From Cyclobacteriaceae bacterium (GTDB lineage Bacteria > Bacteroidota > Bacteroidia > Cytophagales > Cyclobacteriaceae), in NCBI GenBank assembly GCA_028278225.1, contig JANQEU010000046.1, forward strand, positions 176,001 to 240,000: a DNA stretch of 64,000 nt, read 5' to 3'. A program made the position numbers and the translations under genes. Position 1 is the stretch's first letter, and every line of letters begins with the position of its first letter. A model generated the notes under the pieces. The model was not told the origin of the DNA, made no database searches, and saw nothing but the letters and a program-made list of their open reading frames with translations. This document shows positions 33,310 to 43,281 of the stretch, one piece after another.

Positions 33310-34191
33310 TTGCTGGCTGTGAAACTGAACAATGCAATATTGTTTGTAATCCCCGCTGTGATCTGGGGATCCACCTGGTATGTGATCAAATTCCAGCTTG
33401 GGGTGGTGGATCCGCTTTGGTCTGTTGGCTATCGATTTTTCCTGGCCGGTCTGCTCCTGCTTACATATTGCAGGACACGAAAGATCAGTCTGAGTTTTTC
33501 ATTACAGGAACATCTTCGCATCATTCTTCAGGGAGGACTGCTTTTCGGTTTCAACTACTGGCTGGTATATGTGGCGGAGCAGGAGCTGACGAGCGCATTG
33601 ATGGCTGTTTTGTTCTCAGGGATAATGTTTTTGAACATACTCTTTTCCCGCATCTTCCTTCGGAAGAAATCTACGATCAAAGTTTTCATTGGTGGTATAA
33701 TGGGCGCTGTTGGAACATTCCTGATCTTTTACCAGGAATTGAAAGACCTGTCATTTGATGAGCTACCTGTCAACAGCACATTACTGGGAATACTGTCTGT
33801 TGTATTCGCATCGCTTGGCAATGTTACTTCGGCTGCTAATCAGTCCCACGATATACCTGTGATCCCTTCGAATGCTTTCGGAATGATCTATGGTTCGCTA
33901 ATGATGTTCCTTGTAGCATTGTTATCAGGTATTGAGCCGGCTTTCGATTTCTCAGCACCTTATATCTCCTCGCTGATTTACCTGTCTTTGTTTGGATCCA
34001 TCGCCGCATTTGGTGGATACCTGACACTTATCGGGAGAATTGGCCCGGACAGGGCCGCATATGTTCTCATTGTCATTCCGATAATTGCCATATTACTATC
34101 AACCATGTTTGAAAACTACACCTTCTCCTGGTATGCGCTTTCAGGGATTATCCTTATACTCACAGGAAATCTTACGATTATCAGGAAATAG
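33310..34191 (+). CDS. EamA/DMT-family transporter
   Basis: 293 residues with about ten hydrophobic segments in two five-helix halves, the EamA repeat arrangement. Signature pieces are 'IWGSTWYVIKFQLG' near the N-terminus, 'VAEQELTSALMAVLFSGIMFLNILFSRIFLRKK'-type, and 'GGYLTLIGRIGPDRAAYVLIVIPIIAIL' in the second half. Family members export amino acids, metabolites or nucleotide sugars. The substrate is unknown. No ATG fits the start; TTG 33310 or GTG 33319 are the candidates, and the exact start is uncertain. Confidence 0.85.
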   Translation: MLAVKLNNAILFVIPAVIWGSTWYVIKFQLGVVDPLWSVGYRFFLAGLLLLTYCRTRKISLSFSLQEHLRIILQGGLLFGFNYWLVYVAEQELTSALMAVLFSGIMFLNILFSRIFLRKKSTIKVFIGGIMGAVGTFLIFYQELKDLSFDELPVNSTLLGILSVVFASLGNVTSAANQSHDIPVIPSNAFGMIYGSLMMFLVALLSGIEPAFDFSAPYISSLIYLSLFGSIAAFGGYLTLIGRIGPDRAAYVLIVIPIIAILLSTMFENYTFSWYALSGIILILTGNLTIIRK

Positions 34192-34299
34192 CCAGGAAGG
34201 GTGTACAAATCGAAACCAGGAGGTGTTAGTGATTTTGTTTTTTGAAAGTATTAAATGGCAATCGGAAATTCTCTTTTTTTAGAAGTCATCTCGACAAAG

Positions 34300-34338
34300 G
34301 AGAGATCTATTCAGAAACTATAAGTGAATGGATCTCTC
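34300..34338. terminator. Stem-loop between convergent genes
   Basis: GAGAGATC-T-ATTCA and TGAAT-G-GATCTCTC pair over about 13 bp around an 11-nt loop. It lies between the transporter and the LytTR regulator and may end transcription from both sides. The U-tract is weak. Confidence 0.5.
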
Positions 34339-34378
34339 TTTCCGGCCGAAATGATCTGAATAGTCCTTCACTTTAAAT

Positions 34379-35137
34379 TCACAGATCCATCCATCGCTTG
34401 AAATCGGAAACGCGATCACGGCTGACTATTACTTCCTCCTTCCATTCCGGTACAAGCCTGATCAGCAACCGGCTATTGAAGTAGGTATGGATTTCGGATA
34501 TGGCTTTGAGTGTGACGATAAACTGCCTGTTGATCCTGAAAAAGTCCAGCGGATTGATCAAATTCTCGATTTGATCCAGGGAATGTTCCACAAGATACTT
34601 TTTCCCATCCAAAGTCACTATCCATGAAGATCCTTTATCATAGCAGAAATAATGGATATCTGTTGAATTAACGGGTATGAACTGGTCCCCAATTTTCACA
34701 AGAAACCGCTTCTTAAATTCACCGGTAATAACCCTCTGAAGTGCAGCAAGGTCTTCAGTTTTCGAAAATGAATTCTGGTTCGGCGATACCCTTTGCAGTT
34801 TTTCTACGGCACTTTTCAACTTCGACAGCTCAATTGGTTTGAGCAGATAATCGATACTGTTGAACTCAAAGGCCTTGATCGCATACTCATCGTAAGCCGT
34901 GGTGAATATAATCGGAGATTCTATGGTTGTCTCTGCAAGCAGGTCAAACGCCGTACCGTCACTTAACTGAATATCCATGAAAACCAGATCTGGCGGACTG
35001 TTGTCCCTGAACCAGGACCTGGCCTCATCTACGGAACCTACGATCCCGGCAATCTCGATATCAGCTTGAAGCTTATTCACCTGATGGGCTAACCGCTCAG
35101 CGGATAGCCGCTCATCTTCTACAATTAATGCCAGCAT
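34379..35137 (-). CDS. LytTR-type response regulator
   Basis: 252 residues. The N-terminal receiver has 'LIVEDERLSAERL' (acidic pair), phospho-acceptor Asp in 'DLVFMDIQLSDG' (about 55), Thr in 'IIFTTAYDEYAIKAFEF' and Lys in 'LLKPIE'. The C-terminal LytTR DNA-binding domain spans about 150-252 ('FLVKIGDQFIPVNSTDIHYFCYD', 'FFRINRQFIVTLKAI'). It is the partner of the sensor kinase whose stop codon is directly before its start. LytTR pairs control surface, stress or developmental genes. Confidence 0.93.
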   Translation of the reverse strand: MLALIVEDERLSAERLAHQVNKLQADIEIAGIVGSVDEARSWFRDNSPPDLVFMDIQLSDGTAFDLLAETTIESPIIFTTAYDEYAIKAFEFNSIDYLLKPIELSKLKSAVEKLQRVSPNQNSFSKTEDLAALQRVITGEFKKRFLVKIGDQFIPVNSTDIHYFCYDKGSSWIVTLDGKKYLVEHSLDQIENLINPLDFFRINRQFIVTLKAISEIHTYFNSRLLIRLVPEWKEEVIVSRDRVSDFKRWMDL

Positions 35138-36199
35138 TCAGGTAAGTCTTAATCCGAACAACACCGGTAATTTAACGGTGAAAAATTGTTCATCCTCCGT
35201 TATGATTACGGTTTTTTCCGTCTGGAGACTGTACCTGTTCCTAATATTCTCCAACCCCACCCTTGTGGATTGTGCTATGGATCCCTTCTTCTTAATTCGA
35301 TTCTTAACGATCAGGTAATCATCCCGGACAAAAAGATCAATGATCAGTGGTTCGTCATTCGAGAATCTATTGTGCTTAACAGCATTTTCAACCAGCATTT
35401 GAAGGGATAAAGTAGGAACAAAAGACTGGAGATATGCTTCATCAATGTTGATATTGACAACCAATCGCTCCTCATGCCTCGTTTTCAGAAGGTAGAGATA
35501 AACTCTTAGTACTTCAAGCTCTCGCTCAAGGCTGCTCATCGCTTCCTCTCTCTTTTCCAGAATGTAGCGGTACATAGCTGACAGTTTTTCCAGAAAGTCC
35601 GAAGCCTTCTCCGGATCTGTTTCAATCAGGTTCTGCAGCACGCTAAAGCTATTGAAAAGGAAATGTGGATTGATCTGGTTTTTGAGATTCTGATATTTAC
35701 TCTGCAAAAGTTCCTTTTGTACCAGGGCATTATCCTGTTCCAACTGCTTGGTTTGAGATGCATTGATATGAATGATCCTGGCGGCTATGATCAGCCATGC
35801 AAATATGTGCCCCTGAATAATGGTTTCGTAATAAGCCTCACTTGAGACTGGACAAAACAGGGATGGTTTGATAAAATACTCGGAAAATGTGCTGGCAGCC
35901 ACTATCAAAGGTAGTGTGATCAACGTCAGGATGATTGTGGCTTTTATTAAATTCCTGCTTCGGGTAAAATTGAAATTGTGTTTTTTGAAATGGTAAAAAG
36001 CACGATCAATAACTTCCCAAATGATCATCACTACCAAAATGGTGTAAGCAAAAAGTACCTTATCGATGGTTTCCTCAAAATTGAAGTAACCATTCCCTCC
36101 AGCACTCAAATTGTCCGAATCACCAAGACGTAGCGTCGCAAAAATCAATACTGCGCAGAAGAGCCTGAAGCCGTACTTTTTCAAGGTACCCAGGAGCAT
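35138..36199 (-). CDS. LytS/YehU-type sensor histidine kinase
   Basis: 353 residues. Four or so membrane segments (about 10-25, 46-64, 86-106, 125-145) form the sensor, then a coiled-coil linker. The kinase domain has the LytS H-box 'KNQINPHFLFNSFSVLQ' with phospho-accepting His (about 178) and the N-box 'LQMLVENAVKHN' for ATP. It ends directly before the response regulator gene, so both are one operon. The signal is unknown. Confidence 0.92.
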   Translation of the reverse strand: MLLGTLKKYGFRLFCAVLIFATLRLGDSDNLSAGGNGYFNFEETIDKVLFAYTILVVMIIWEVIDRAFYHFKKHNFNFTRSRNLIKATIILTLITLPLIVAASTFSEYFIKPSLFCPVSSEAYYETIIQGHIFAWLIIAARIIHINASQTKQLEQDNALVQKELLQSKYQNLKNQINPHFLFNSFSVLQNLIETDPEKASDFLEKLSAMYRYILEKREEAMSSLERELEVLRVYLYLLKTRHEERLVVNINIDEAYLQSFVPTLSLQMLVENAVKHNRFSNDEPLIIDLFVRDDYLIVKNRIKKKGSIAQSTRVGLENIRNRYSLQTEKTVIITEDEQFFTVKLPVLFGLRLT

Positions 36200-36236
36200 T
36201 TTAAATAGTTACAGCCAATGAAATTACTTCAAATTA

Positions 36237-36638
36237 TCAATTCGTGGAAGCAATTTCCTTTCCTTCTGTCACTTTCAGCATGATCATGGATTGTTTTACC
36301 TTGTGCGCACTTCTACCCTCTGCCTTTATGATCAGGGGATAGGTTCCTGCCACTATTGTAGTTGCCCGGATTGTTAAAATATACAGATCTTCCTGATCCT
36401 CCACTTTAGAAAAAGAAGCCTCGATCCCCGTTTTCTGTTGTATGGCGAGACCATCAATAATCCCTCTCCTGAAACGTTCGGAACGGACAAGTTGAACCGG
36501 AATTTCCAGTTTTTCTCCTTTTTTAACTTCCAGGTTATATTCATTCAACGAGATGATTGCACCCTCTTTGGGCTGCTGGGCTAAAAGAACAGTGGTAAAT
36601 CCCATCAATAATGCGGCCAGTAATATTCGTGTCCTCAT
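36237..36638 (-). CDS. Small secreted protein, possible Ig-like fold, unknown function
   Basis: 133 residues with a signal peptide ending 'LLAQ' (about residue 20). The mature part is a single beta-rich domain: 'LNEYNLEVKKGEKLEIPVQLVRSE', 'YILTIRATTIVAGTYPLIIKAEG', consistent with an Ig-like or cohesin-like sandwich. It is placed 37 bp upstream of the kinase gene on the same strand, so it may be co-transcribed as a periplasmic partner of the sensor. No known family recognised. Confidence 0.6.
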   Translation of the reverse strand: MRTRILLAALLMGFTTVLLAQQPKEGAIISLNEYNLEVKKGEKLEIPVQLVRSERFRRGIIDGLAIQQKTGIEASFSKVEDQEDLYILTIRATTIVAGTYPLIIKAEGRSAHKVKQSMIMLKVTEGKEIASTN

Positions 36639-36764
36639 AATAATTTTTTAGTGATAACACGCTGACCATACAGTTATTTCCCGAAAATATTATTGAATCG
36701 TTGTATTTCCATACTGAACCGTAACGGATTGAACTGAACTGTGGGTGCAGGTAAAGCCTTCTGC

Positions 36765-37859
36765 CTACCTCCCCAGCTTATACAGCATTTTCCCGTGCCG
36801 GATCAGTGCCTCCCTGAAGGTATCCATCGTATGGTACGGAACATTGAATTCAGAAGCAGTTTTGCTCACTATTGAGGCTATCTTCCTGTAGTGAACGTGG
36901 CAAATATTGGGGAAAAGATGATGTTCGATCTGGTAGTTCAGCCCCCCGACATACCAGGAAAAGATTCTGCTTTTTTTAGCAAAGTTGCAGGTAGTTTTAA
37001 ACTGATGAATAGTCCAGTTGTCTTCTATATTACTTTCATTATTTACCACGGGAAAATCATTTATTTCCATAACATGCGCCGGTTGGAATATGACGGCGAG
37101 GATCCACCCTGTCACATATTGCATCAGAATGAAACCTATTAGAACCTGCCACCATGCAAAAGGCGTAAAAATAATGGGTAATGCAAGAGCATAAAAAAAG
37201 TACAGCAACTTGGAAGCGATGAGCCAGGCCCAGGCTTTGGGGGGATAAATGTGTTTTTCCAAAATCCCTGTTCTATGGTAGGCACGCAGTTGTGCAAAAT
37301 CTTTGACAAACAACCAGCTTATGGTCATGAATCCATATAAAAACCAGGCATAGATGTACTGGAATTTGTGAAATGCGAATTTCCTGGCATGGGGTGAAAA
37401 CCTAAGGATAAACCTTGGTCGAATATCTTCATCGTGAGTGACAATATTGGTATAAGTGTGATGGAAAACATTATGCTGGATCTTCCAGTTAGTTGCATTA
37501 CCCCCAATCAGGTTCAGCGTGTAGCCCAGCAGGCCGTTAACCCATTTCCTGTTCGAGTATGCACCATGATTTGCGTCATGCATCACGGAAAGTCCCAATC
37601 CTGCGTTTCCCACCCCCATAATAAAAAACAATAAAAATAATATCCACAGGTCTGATATTACAAATAGCAGGGCATACGGAATAAAATACAGAGAGAACAT
37701 GAATATGGTTTTGATCACCATTTCCGAATTGGCGTACTTCCTTTTGTTGTTGGATTTAAAGTATTCCGCAACCCTGGTATTCAAGATCTTTGTGAAGTCG
37801 CGGTTCTGATTATTTTGAAAGCGGACAGTTGTAGTCGCCGACTGGTAGATGGAATTCAT
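36765..37859 (-). CDS. Membrane fatty acid desaturase
   Basis: 364 residues. The three histidine boxes of membrane-bound di-iron desaturases are visible: HDANH (94-98), HNVFHH (129-134) and QIEHHLFP (about 310-317), plus four or more hydrophobic segments. It introduces a double bond into acyl chains using O2 and an electron donor. The position of the double bond cannot be read from the sequence; acyl-CoA/linoleoyl-type enzymes share these boxes. Two more hydrophobic regions near 205-250 anchor it in the membrane. Confidence 0.92.
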   Translation of the reverse strand: MNSIYQSATTTVRFQNNQNRDFTKILNTRVAEYFKSNNKRKYANSEMVIKTIFMFSLYFIPYALLFVISDLWILFLLFFIMGVGNAGLGLSVMHDANHGAYSNRKWVNGLLGYTLNLIGGNATNWKIQHNVFHHTYTNIVTHDEDIRPRFILRFSPHARKFAFHKFQYIYAWFLYGFMTISWLFVKDFAQLRAYHRTGILEKHIYPPKAWAWLIASKLLYFFYALALPIIFTPFAWWQVLIGFILMQYVTGWILAVIFQPAHVMEINDFPVVNNESNIEDNWTIHQFKTTCNFAKKSRIFSWYVGGLNYQIEHHLFPNICHVHYRKIASIVSKTASEFNVPYHTMDTFREALIRHGKMLYKLGR

Positions 37860-38055
37860 GGTTAGGCGCTGCCTGCATAATTTAAGCGCCTGGGGTTAAA
37901 TGATGGAGGTGGAGCGATTTTTGCAGCTAATATAGGCTTATTTTGGAACTAAATTTGTGATTATTAGGCCATTTTTAAAGCCAGCGGATCGAGGTGATCA
38001 AAGCCTGAAGGGCTATTCTGCTTAATAATAGTTACATTCGCGAAAATTTTATTTC

Positions 38056-39054
38056 ATGACAGAGTATTCATTGGTCACAGGGGGTGCCGGGTTCATAGGT
38101 GCGCATGTAGTACGCGATCTTCTGAAATCAGGTAAATCTGTTTTGGTATTGGATGATCTCTCAGGAGGGTTCGAAGAAAATCTTCCTGAAGAAGCAATTT
38201 TTATTAAAGGCTCTATTACCGACCACAAGCTACTTGAAAAGATATTTAACGAATACAACATAGACTATGTCTATCATCTTGCTGCGTATGCCGCTGAAGG
38301 CTTAAGTCATTTCATAAAGAGGTTTAACTATACGAATAATCTCATCGGAAGTGTAAACCTGATCAACGAATCCATCAAACATAAAGTCAAATGTTTCGTG
38401 TTTACCTCATCCATTGCAGTATACGGATCACTGCCTCCACCAATGAAGGAGGAGATGACACCGGTTCCCGAAGACCCCTACGGAGTGGCAAAACTGGCGG
38501 TCGAGCAGGAGCTAAGGGTATCGCATGAGATGTTTGGTCTGGACTATGTAGTCTTCAGACCTCATAATGTATATGGCGAGTATCAGAATCTTGGGGATCG
38601 TTATCGAAATGTGGTGGGGATCTTTATGAATCAATTGATGCAGGATAAGCCGCTCACAATATTCGGAGACGGAACACAGACACGAGCGTTTACATATGTC
38701 GGAGATATATCACCGATAATTGCTAATTGTGTGGAGGATAAGTCGGCATATTGCCAGGTTTTCAATATAGGTGCGGATATTAACTATTCTATCAAAGACC
38801 TGGCCTCGGAAGTCATGAACGCGATGGGTGTCGAAGGAACATTACGTTTCACGGAAGCTCGTAACGAAGTACTGCATGCCTATTCGGATCACTCCAAGAC
38901 CATTTCTTATTTTGGTGAGTATGCAAAAACCGGATTGACAGAAGGATTGAAGAAAATGGCGGAATGGGCAAAAGGAGTTGGGATAAAGAAAAGTGATAAG
39001 TTCGGGAATATCGAGATAACAGAAAAACTACCGCCTATTTGGTTAGAGAGCTAG
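38056..39054 (+). CDS. NAD-dependent epimerase/dehydratase (sugar nucleotide)
   Basis: 332 residues, extended SDR fold. TGGAGFIG (8-15) binds NAD; 'VFTSSIAVYG' gives the catalytic Ser; Y-x-x-x-K is in DPYGVAKLAVEQE (about 141-151). 'RPHNVYGEYQ' and 'DGTQTRAFTYVGD' are typical of UDP-glucose 4-epimerase-like enzymes. It probably makes a UDP-sugar for the surface glycan locus that follows. Its stop shares the CTAG at 39051-39054 with the stop of the convergent glycosyltransferase gene. Confidence 0.88.
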   Translation: MTEYSLVTGGAGFIGAHVVRDLLKSGKSVLVLDDLSGGFEENLPEEAIFIKGSITDHKLLEKIFNEYNIDYVYHLAAYAAEGLSHFIKRFNYTNNLIGSVNLINESIKHKVKCFVFTSSIAVYGSLPPPMKEEMTPVPEDPYGVAKLAVEQELRVSHEMFGLDYVVFRPHNVYGEYQNLGDRYRNVVGIFMNQLMQDKPLTIFGDGTQTRAFTYVGDISPIIANCVEDKSAYCQVFNIGADINYSIKDLASEVMNAMGVEGTLRFTEARNEVLHAYSDHSKTISYFGEYAKTGLTEGLKKMAEWAKGVGIKKSDKFGNIEITEKLPPIWLES

Positions 39055-40088
39055 AACCGGTTTCTTTGCCATTTTCCGATTTTGTCAAGGAAGATCCCGG
39101 CTATCCCTTGTTCATCATATGAACCGGTGATCAATTCGAAGGCATTCTCTGCCAGCCTTAATCTCGTTTTAGTATCTGATTTTAGCTCCATTATCGCATC
39201 CGCAATCGCCTGCGGATCGGAAGGACATAGTTTAATATTTTCGTCCCCCGAAAATATTTCCTTTATGGCAGGGGTATCCTTGGTAATAATACACTTTCTC
39301 AGAGCCGCATATTCGTAAACCTTGTTTGGGACAACCAGGTTTGTCTTGATAGAATCACCGAATATTCCAAGGCAAACATCAAAGGTATTTATGATCGGAT
39401 TGATCTCATCATAGTTGACCCATCCTCTGAAGTTTACATTGGAAGTGCTCAATCGATTGGCCAGTTTCCTGATTTTCTTGTATTGGGAACCGGCCCCCAC
39501 AATATCGAATACAATATCCTTCTCACTTTTTAGCAGATCAGCAGCCTTTACAATTTTTTCCACTCCCTGAAGTGGTATAAAACCGCCATGAAAGCCAACC
39601 ACAAGTTTGTCACCTGACCTGGCTGTTTCAGGTTTAAAAATGGAAGTGTCTACCCCTATTGGCACCACTTGTACATTGTTTGGGTCAAGCTTGTATTTGT
39701 CTACAATGTACTCCTTATCACCCTCGGTATCCATCAGGATCAAATCACTATTTTTAAAAGCGATCCAATCCCTGAAGTATTTTTCAGGGGCGCTCCACCA
39801 TTTTCCATGGTCGATGGTTCTCGTCAGATACTTTGAGATAAGCGGATCAAAGACAATAGGCTTGGAGGTCTTTTTCCTGATAAATCGTACATCACTGTGC
39901 CGCATTGGAGGAATGTATACGTAATCCGCAGCATTTGAGAGCTCATTGAACCGCTTATTGTCAAAAGCCTTTCTTGAGGTAAAAGGATATTCAATGACTT
40001 CTACATCGGGATGCCTCTTAAGCCCATTCAAGAGAATTCTGGTCCTGTTATATGAGAAATCATCTTTACCTGTTGCAAGAATTTTCAT
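39051..40088 (-). CDS. Glycosyltransferase of the GT-B fold (GT4-like)
   Basis: 345 residues, cytosolic. The C-terminal Rossmann-like half has 'KLVVGFHGGFIPLQGVEKIVKAADLL' and 'FDIVGAGSQYKKI', then 'YAALRKCIITKDTPAIKEIF', matching the nucleotide-sugar site of GT4-type enzymes. The classic E-x7-E is replaced by the pattern 'NKVYEYAALRKCIITKD', which is common in this branch. It transfers a sugar from an activated donor; the acceptor is unknown. The gene overlaps the epimerase by 4 bp, convergently, and belongs with the next gene upstream (76 bp gap). Confidence 0.8.
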   Translation of the reverse strand: MKILATGKDDFSYNRTRILLNGLKRHPDVEVIEYPFTSRKAFDNKRFNELSNAADYVYIPPMRHSDVRFIRKKTSKPIVFDPLISKYLTRTIDHGKWWSAPEKYFRDWIAFKNSDLILMDTEGDKEYIVDKYKLDPNNVQVVPIGVDTSIFKPETARSGDKLVVGFHGGFIPLQGVEKIVKAADLLKSEKDIVFDIVGAGSQYKKIRKLANRLSTSNVNFRGWVNYDEINPIINTFDVCLGIFGDSIKTNLVVPNKVYEYAALRKCIITKDTPAIKEIFSGDENIKLCPSDPQAIADAIMELKSDTKTRLRLAENAFELITGSYDEQGIAGIFLDKIGKWQRNRF

Positions 40089-40164
40089 GCGCGGAGAGAT
40101 TGGAAAACAGCAAAAGTCATCTATTTGCCGGGCTTAGGCAAATCTCAGAAAACACTTGATAATT

Positions 40165-41337
40165 TCAGGAGTAAGCAAGCCGCTTTTCCACTTGTTTGTT
40201 GTAAACTGAGAAGAGCTGATCTGAGATTGCATCCCAGCTTTGGCTTGATGCATATTTGAAGGCTTCAAATTTCATGGATGTGTAGAGCTCAGGATTATTG
40301 AGCAGCAAATTAAGCTTGCTGTAAAAAGCCTCCGGATCTTTAGGTTTTACGTGGTATCCATTCATGCCATCCTGCACAATATCTACCGGGCCGCCTTCAG
40401 CTGCCGTGACCACCGGAAGTCCTGACGATAACGCCTCCAGGACCACATTGCCAAATGTTTCCGAAATTGACGGGAAAATGAACAGATCATTTGATGCATA
40501 TATTTTTGCCAGCTCTTTACCGGTCCTTTTACCAGTAAAGATCGCGTGTGGCATCTTTTCTTTCAGGTCCTCCTGATCAGGGCCTTCACCCACCACTACA
40601 AATTTCACATTTGGATTTCTTTTTTCGAATAAGGCATAGACATTTGCCAGGGTGTCAATCTCTTTTGTTCTGACCAGGCGACTAACAAATAATACTGACT
40701 TTTTCCCCTCAAGGCCATTTTTCCTTCTCCAGTTTTCGTCCCGATGTATCGGGTTAAATTTCTCATGGTCAACCCCTCTTTTCCAAAGTTGTATCCTTGG
40801 TGGCTCGATCCCCCAGTGAAGGAGAAAATTCCGCATAGCCGTAGAAGGTACTAATGTTAAATCGCTGTCCTTATAGATTTTAAGCAGTCTGTTCGCCAGT
40901 GGTACAATAGCCGCAAGGCCACCGGGCAGGAATTTAAAGTAGTATTCCAGGTAGGCGTGAAAATGTGAATGATAGGTGCTTAAAACGGGAATCCCTCTCT
41001 TCTTTCCATAATCCACCGCGTAATTCCCCAGGAACGATGGCGTGGTAAAATGAACTATGTCCGGTGAGAATTCATCCAGTTGTATTTGAATGGACCTTTT
41101 GAGAAATGGTAGTGCAATTCGATATTCGGAATACGTAGGTATACCGACCGAAGGACATTTGATTATGGGATAAGGAAAATTTGATTCCGGTTTTGGTGGA
41201 TGGGGTGTCACAAAAATAAAATCGAATTCATCCTTCGGGATACGGCTTACTACCTGATAGATCGTCTGTGTGACGCCATCGAAATTCTCCTCAAGAATAT
41301 CCGCAAAAAAGGCGATTCTTATTTTTTCCCGCATCAA
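40165..41337 (-). CDS. GT4 family glycosyltransferase
   Basis: 390 residues of the GT-B fold. N-terminal 'IAFFADILEENFDGVTQTIYQVV' and 'FHAYLEYYF', and C-terminal 'VLFVSRLVRTKEIDTLA', 'VVVGEGPDQEDL' and E-x7-E in SETFGNVVLEALSSGLPVVTA (about 292-312) are characteristic of GT4 enzymes such as alpha-mannosyltransferases. The cluster context suggests assembly of a surface polysaccharide or glycoprotein glycan. Donor specificity cannot be told. Confidence 0.9.
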   Translation of the reverse strand: MMREKIRIAFFADILEENFDGVTQTIYQVVSRIPKDEFDFIFVTPHPPKPESNFPYPIIKCPSVGIPTYSEYRIALPFLKRSIQIQLDEFSPDIVHFTTPSFLGNYAVDYGKKRGIPVLSTYHSHFHAYLEYYFKFLPGGLAAIVPLANRLLKIYKDSDLTLVPSTAMRNFLLHWGIEPPRIQLWKRGVDHEKFNPIHRDENWRRKNGLEGKKSVLFVSRLVRTKEIDTLANVYALFEKRNPNVKFVVVGEGPDQEDLKEKMPHAIFTGKRTGKELAKIYASNDLFIFPSISETFGNVVLEALSSGLPVVTAAEGGPVDIVQDGMNGYHVKPKDPEAFYSKLNLLLNNPELYTSMKFEAFKYASSQSWDAISDQLFSVYNKQVEKRLAYS

Positions 41338-41560
41338 ATTTCTCTCAAAATCCGGACTTACAGTGATAAGTCAGTGAAAACAGGTTTAACCCCTAATAAT
41401 CAGATGAATTTATTTATTGTCGGGGATTCATCAATTACATCTTCAGCCTGAATTAATTTTGTAATTTCGAAGTTTTTTAACAAGTCTTCAGGAGAGCGAT
41501 ATTTTTTGACATTGCCGGTTGGGTTCTCCCCTGATTACAACATATCACCTCATTGATTAA

Positions 41561-42487
41561 ATGAATTGTAAAATCTGTGGAAATGCAGACCAAAACCGTG
41601 ATTTCATTGCACGGGAAATGATGTTTGGGACGAGGGATCAATTCCAATATATGGAATGTGGGGATTGCGGGGCACTTCAGATCAAAGAAATCCCAAAAAA
41701 CATTTCCGAATACTATCCGGAAACCTATTATTCATACCATCGGGCCGACCAAAGTTTTCTTGAAAAATTTGTAAAAAGAGAAATTGTTCTTCACCGGATG
41801 GGTAAGAAAAATCATGTGCTGGGCAGGTTATTCAGACCACTTTATCCGAAATATTTAAAGTGGCTGACGGAGGATTGCGGGATTGACTTTAGCTCAAAAA
41901 TACTGGATGTAGGCAGCGGTGCCGGTAAGCTACTCCTAGAAATGAATTTTTTTGGATTTCAGGATCTCACGGGAATTGATCCATATGTTCAAAAGGACAT
42001 TACCCATGAAAACGGGGTTAGCATCTACAAGAAAAACCTGGGGGATATTGATGAGAAGTTTGACTTTATTATGCTGCACCACTCATTCGAACACATGGAA
42101 TCTCCTCACGAAGTCTTTGACACACTGAGAAAGTCGATCCGCGACCAAGGGAAGATACTGATTCGCATTCCGGTGGCGGATTCATACGCCTGGAGAACCT
42201 ATGAAACGAACTGGGTGGAACTCGATCCTCCCCGGCATTATTTTTTATATACAAAAAAGAGCATGGAATTCCTGGCCCGTGAAAGCGGATTGGTAATCGA
42301 CAAAATATTGTACGATTCTTCCAATTTCGAATTCCTTGAAAGTGAAAAATGGAAAAGTGACATTCCAACCATAGAAAAAGGCAAAATATTCAGCCGGAAG
42401 CAGAAACGAGATTTCGACAAAATGGCAACCAAACTAAATGAATCCGGAGATGCATCCAGGGCCTGCTTTTATTTTTCTCCGAAATAA
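41561..42487 (+). CDS. SAM-dependent methyltransferase with N-terminal zinc ribbon
   Basis: 308 residues. The start has C-K-I-C and C-G-D-C (residues 3-6 and 33-36), a four-cysteine zinc site seen in sugar C- and O-methyltransferases of glycan loci. The SAM domain begins 'ILDVGSGAGKLLLEM' (about 112-126) and has 'IMLHHSFEHMESPHEV' (about 168-183). It probably methylates a sugar or lipid-linked glycan at the cytosolic face. Begins the rightward part of the glycan locus. Confidence 0.85.
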   Translation: MNCKICGNADQNRDFIAREMMFGTRDQFQYMECGDCGALQIKEIPKNISEYYPETYYSYHRADQSFLEKFVKREIVLHRMGKKNHVLGRLFRPLYPKYLKWLTEDCGIDFSSKILDVGSGAGKLLLEMNFFGFQDLTGIDPYVQKDITHENGVSIYKKNLGDIDEKFDFIMLHHSFEHMESPHEVFDTLRKSIRDQGKILIRIPVADSYAWRTYETNWVELDPPRHYFLYTKKSMEFLARESGLVIDKILYDSSNFEFLESEKWKSDIPTIEKGKIFSRKQKRDFDKMATKLNESGDASRACFYFSPK

Positions 42488-42542
42488 CTTCAGTATGATG
42501 ATATTTGCACACTGATAGAGAAGATAAAGTGGAAATTGTCCT

Positions 42543-43274
42543 ATGTCTGAAAGTTCGGTGAAAAGACTTTGCTTCGTACATGTCCCCAAATGCGGAGGCA
42601 CCTCCCTCAATGAGGCATTTAAGAAATCAATTGGTATCGGTCCCTTGTCACTCAAAGGAACAAAAATTGATGCAGCCGCCACACTGAAAGAAGCCCGGAG
42701 AAAAAATATTCATCCGCTGGTATTGCGGGAGCAAAAACTGATCTCCAAACTTTCAAAAAAAAGATACAAATACGTCAAGGGACATTTCAGATGTACTTCG
42801 GAAGTTCGGCAGAAATTCGAAAAAGACTGGATTTTTATGACAATCCTACGGGATCCGGTGAGGCGGTGGATCTCCCAATATTTTTTCAATCTTCATAAGA
42901 AACATGATCATACAAAGCATAGCATGAACCTCGATGATTACCTGCAATCGGAGGTTGGCATGAATTCCGGAGCAATCTATGTCGATTTTTTTACTGATGG
43001 TTCGGACCTGAGTGGCGATCAGGGAATAAACCAGGCTATGGAAAATCTGAGGTCATTCCCTCTTGTTGGCATTCTGGAAAATATGGATCCTTTCAAAAAT
43101 GATTTTGAAAAGGTCGTCGGAGCGAAACTTCAGACCATCAGGAACAGAAATATAAACCCGCTCCCCAAAGATCAGATGGAAAAGCAAATTTCCGACGATC
43201 AAATGAAAAAGATCCGGGAAGTGTGCAAACCGGATCTGCAGATCTACAATCATTTTCTTGGTAAGCTGAATTGA
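42543..43274 (+). CDS. PAPS-dependent sulfotransferase family protein
   Basis: 243 residues. The 5'-phosphosulfate loop is HVPKCGGTSL (13-22), and the 3'-phosphate contact is ILRDPVRRWISQY (about 101-113). A downstream 'GILENMDPFKNDFEKV' segment resembles the helical part of heparan/carbohydrate sulfotransferases. It would transfer sulfate from PAPS to a sugar hydroxyl, giving a sulfated surface glycan. There is no membrane segment, so it acts in the cytosol before export. Next gene starts 7 bp later. Confidence 0.85.
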   Translation: MSESSVKRLCFVHVPKCGGTSLNEAFKKSIGIGPLSLKGTKIDAAATLKEARRKNIHPLVLREQKLISKLSKKRYKYVKGHFRCTSEVRQKFEKDWIFMTILRDPVRRWISQYFFNLHKKHDHTKHSMNLDDYLQSEVGMNSGAIYVDFFTDGSDLSGDQGINQAMENLRSFPLVGILENMDPFKNDFEKVVGAKLQTIRNRNINPLPKDQMEKQISDDQMKKIREVCKPDLQIYNHFLGKLN

Positions 43275-43281
43275 TGGTCTG

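Noticed and set aside
33300..33758. 152-codon frame with an ATG
   Set aside because: It is out of frame with the DMT transporter gene covering the same bases, which is the true product.
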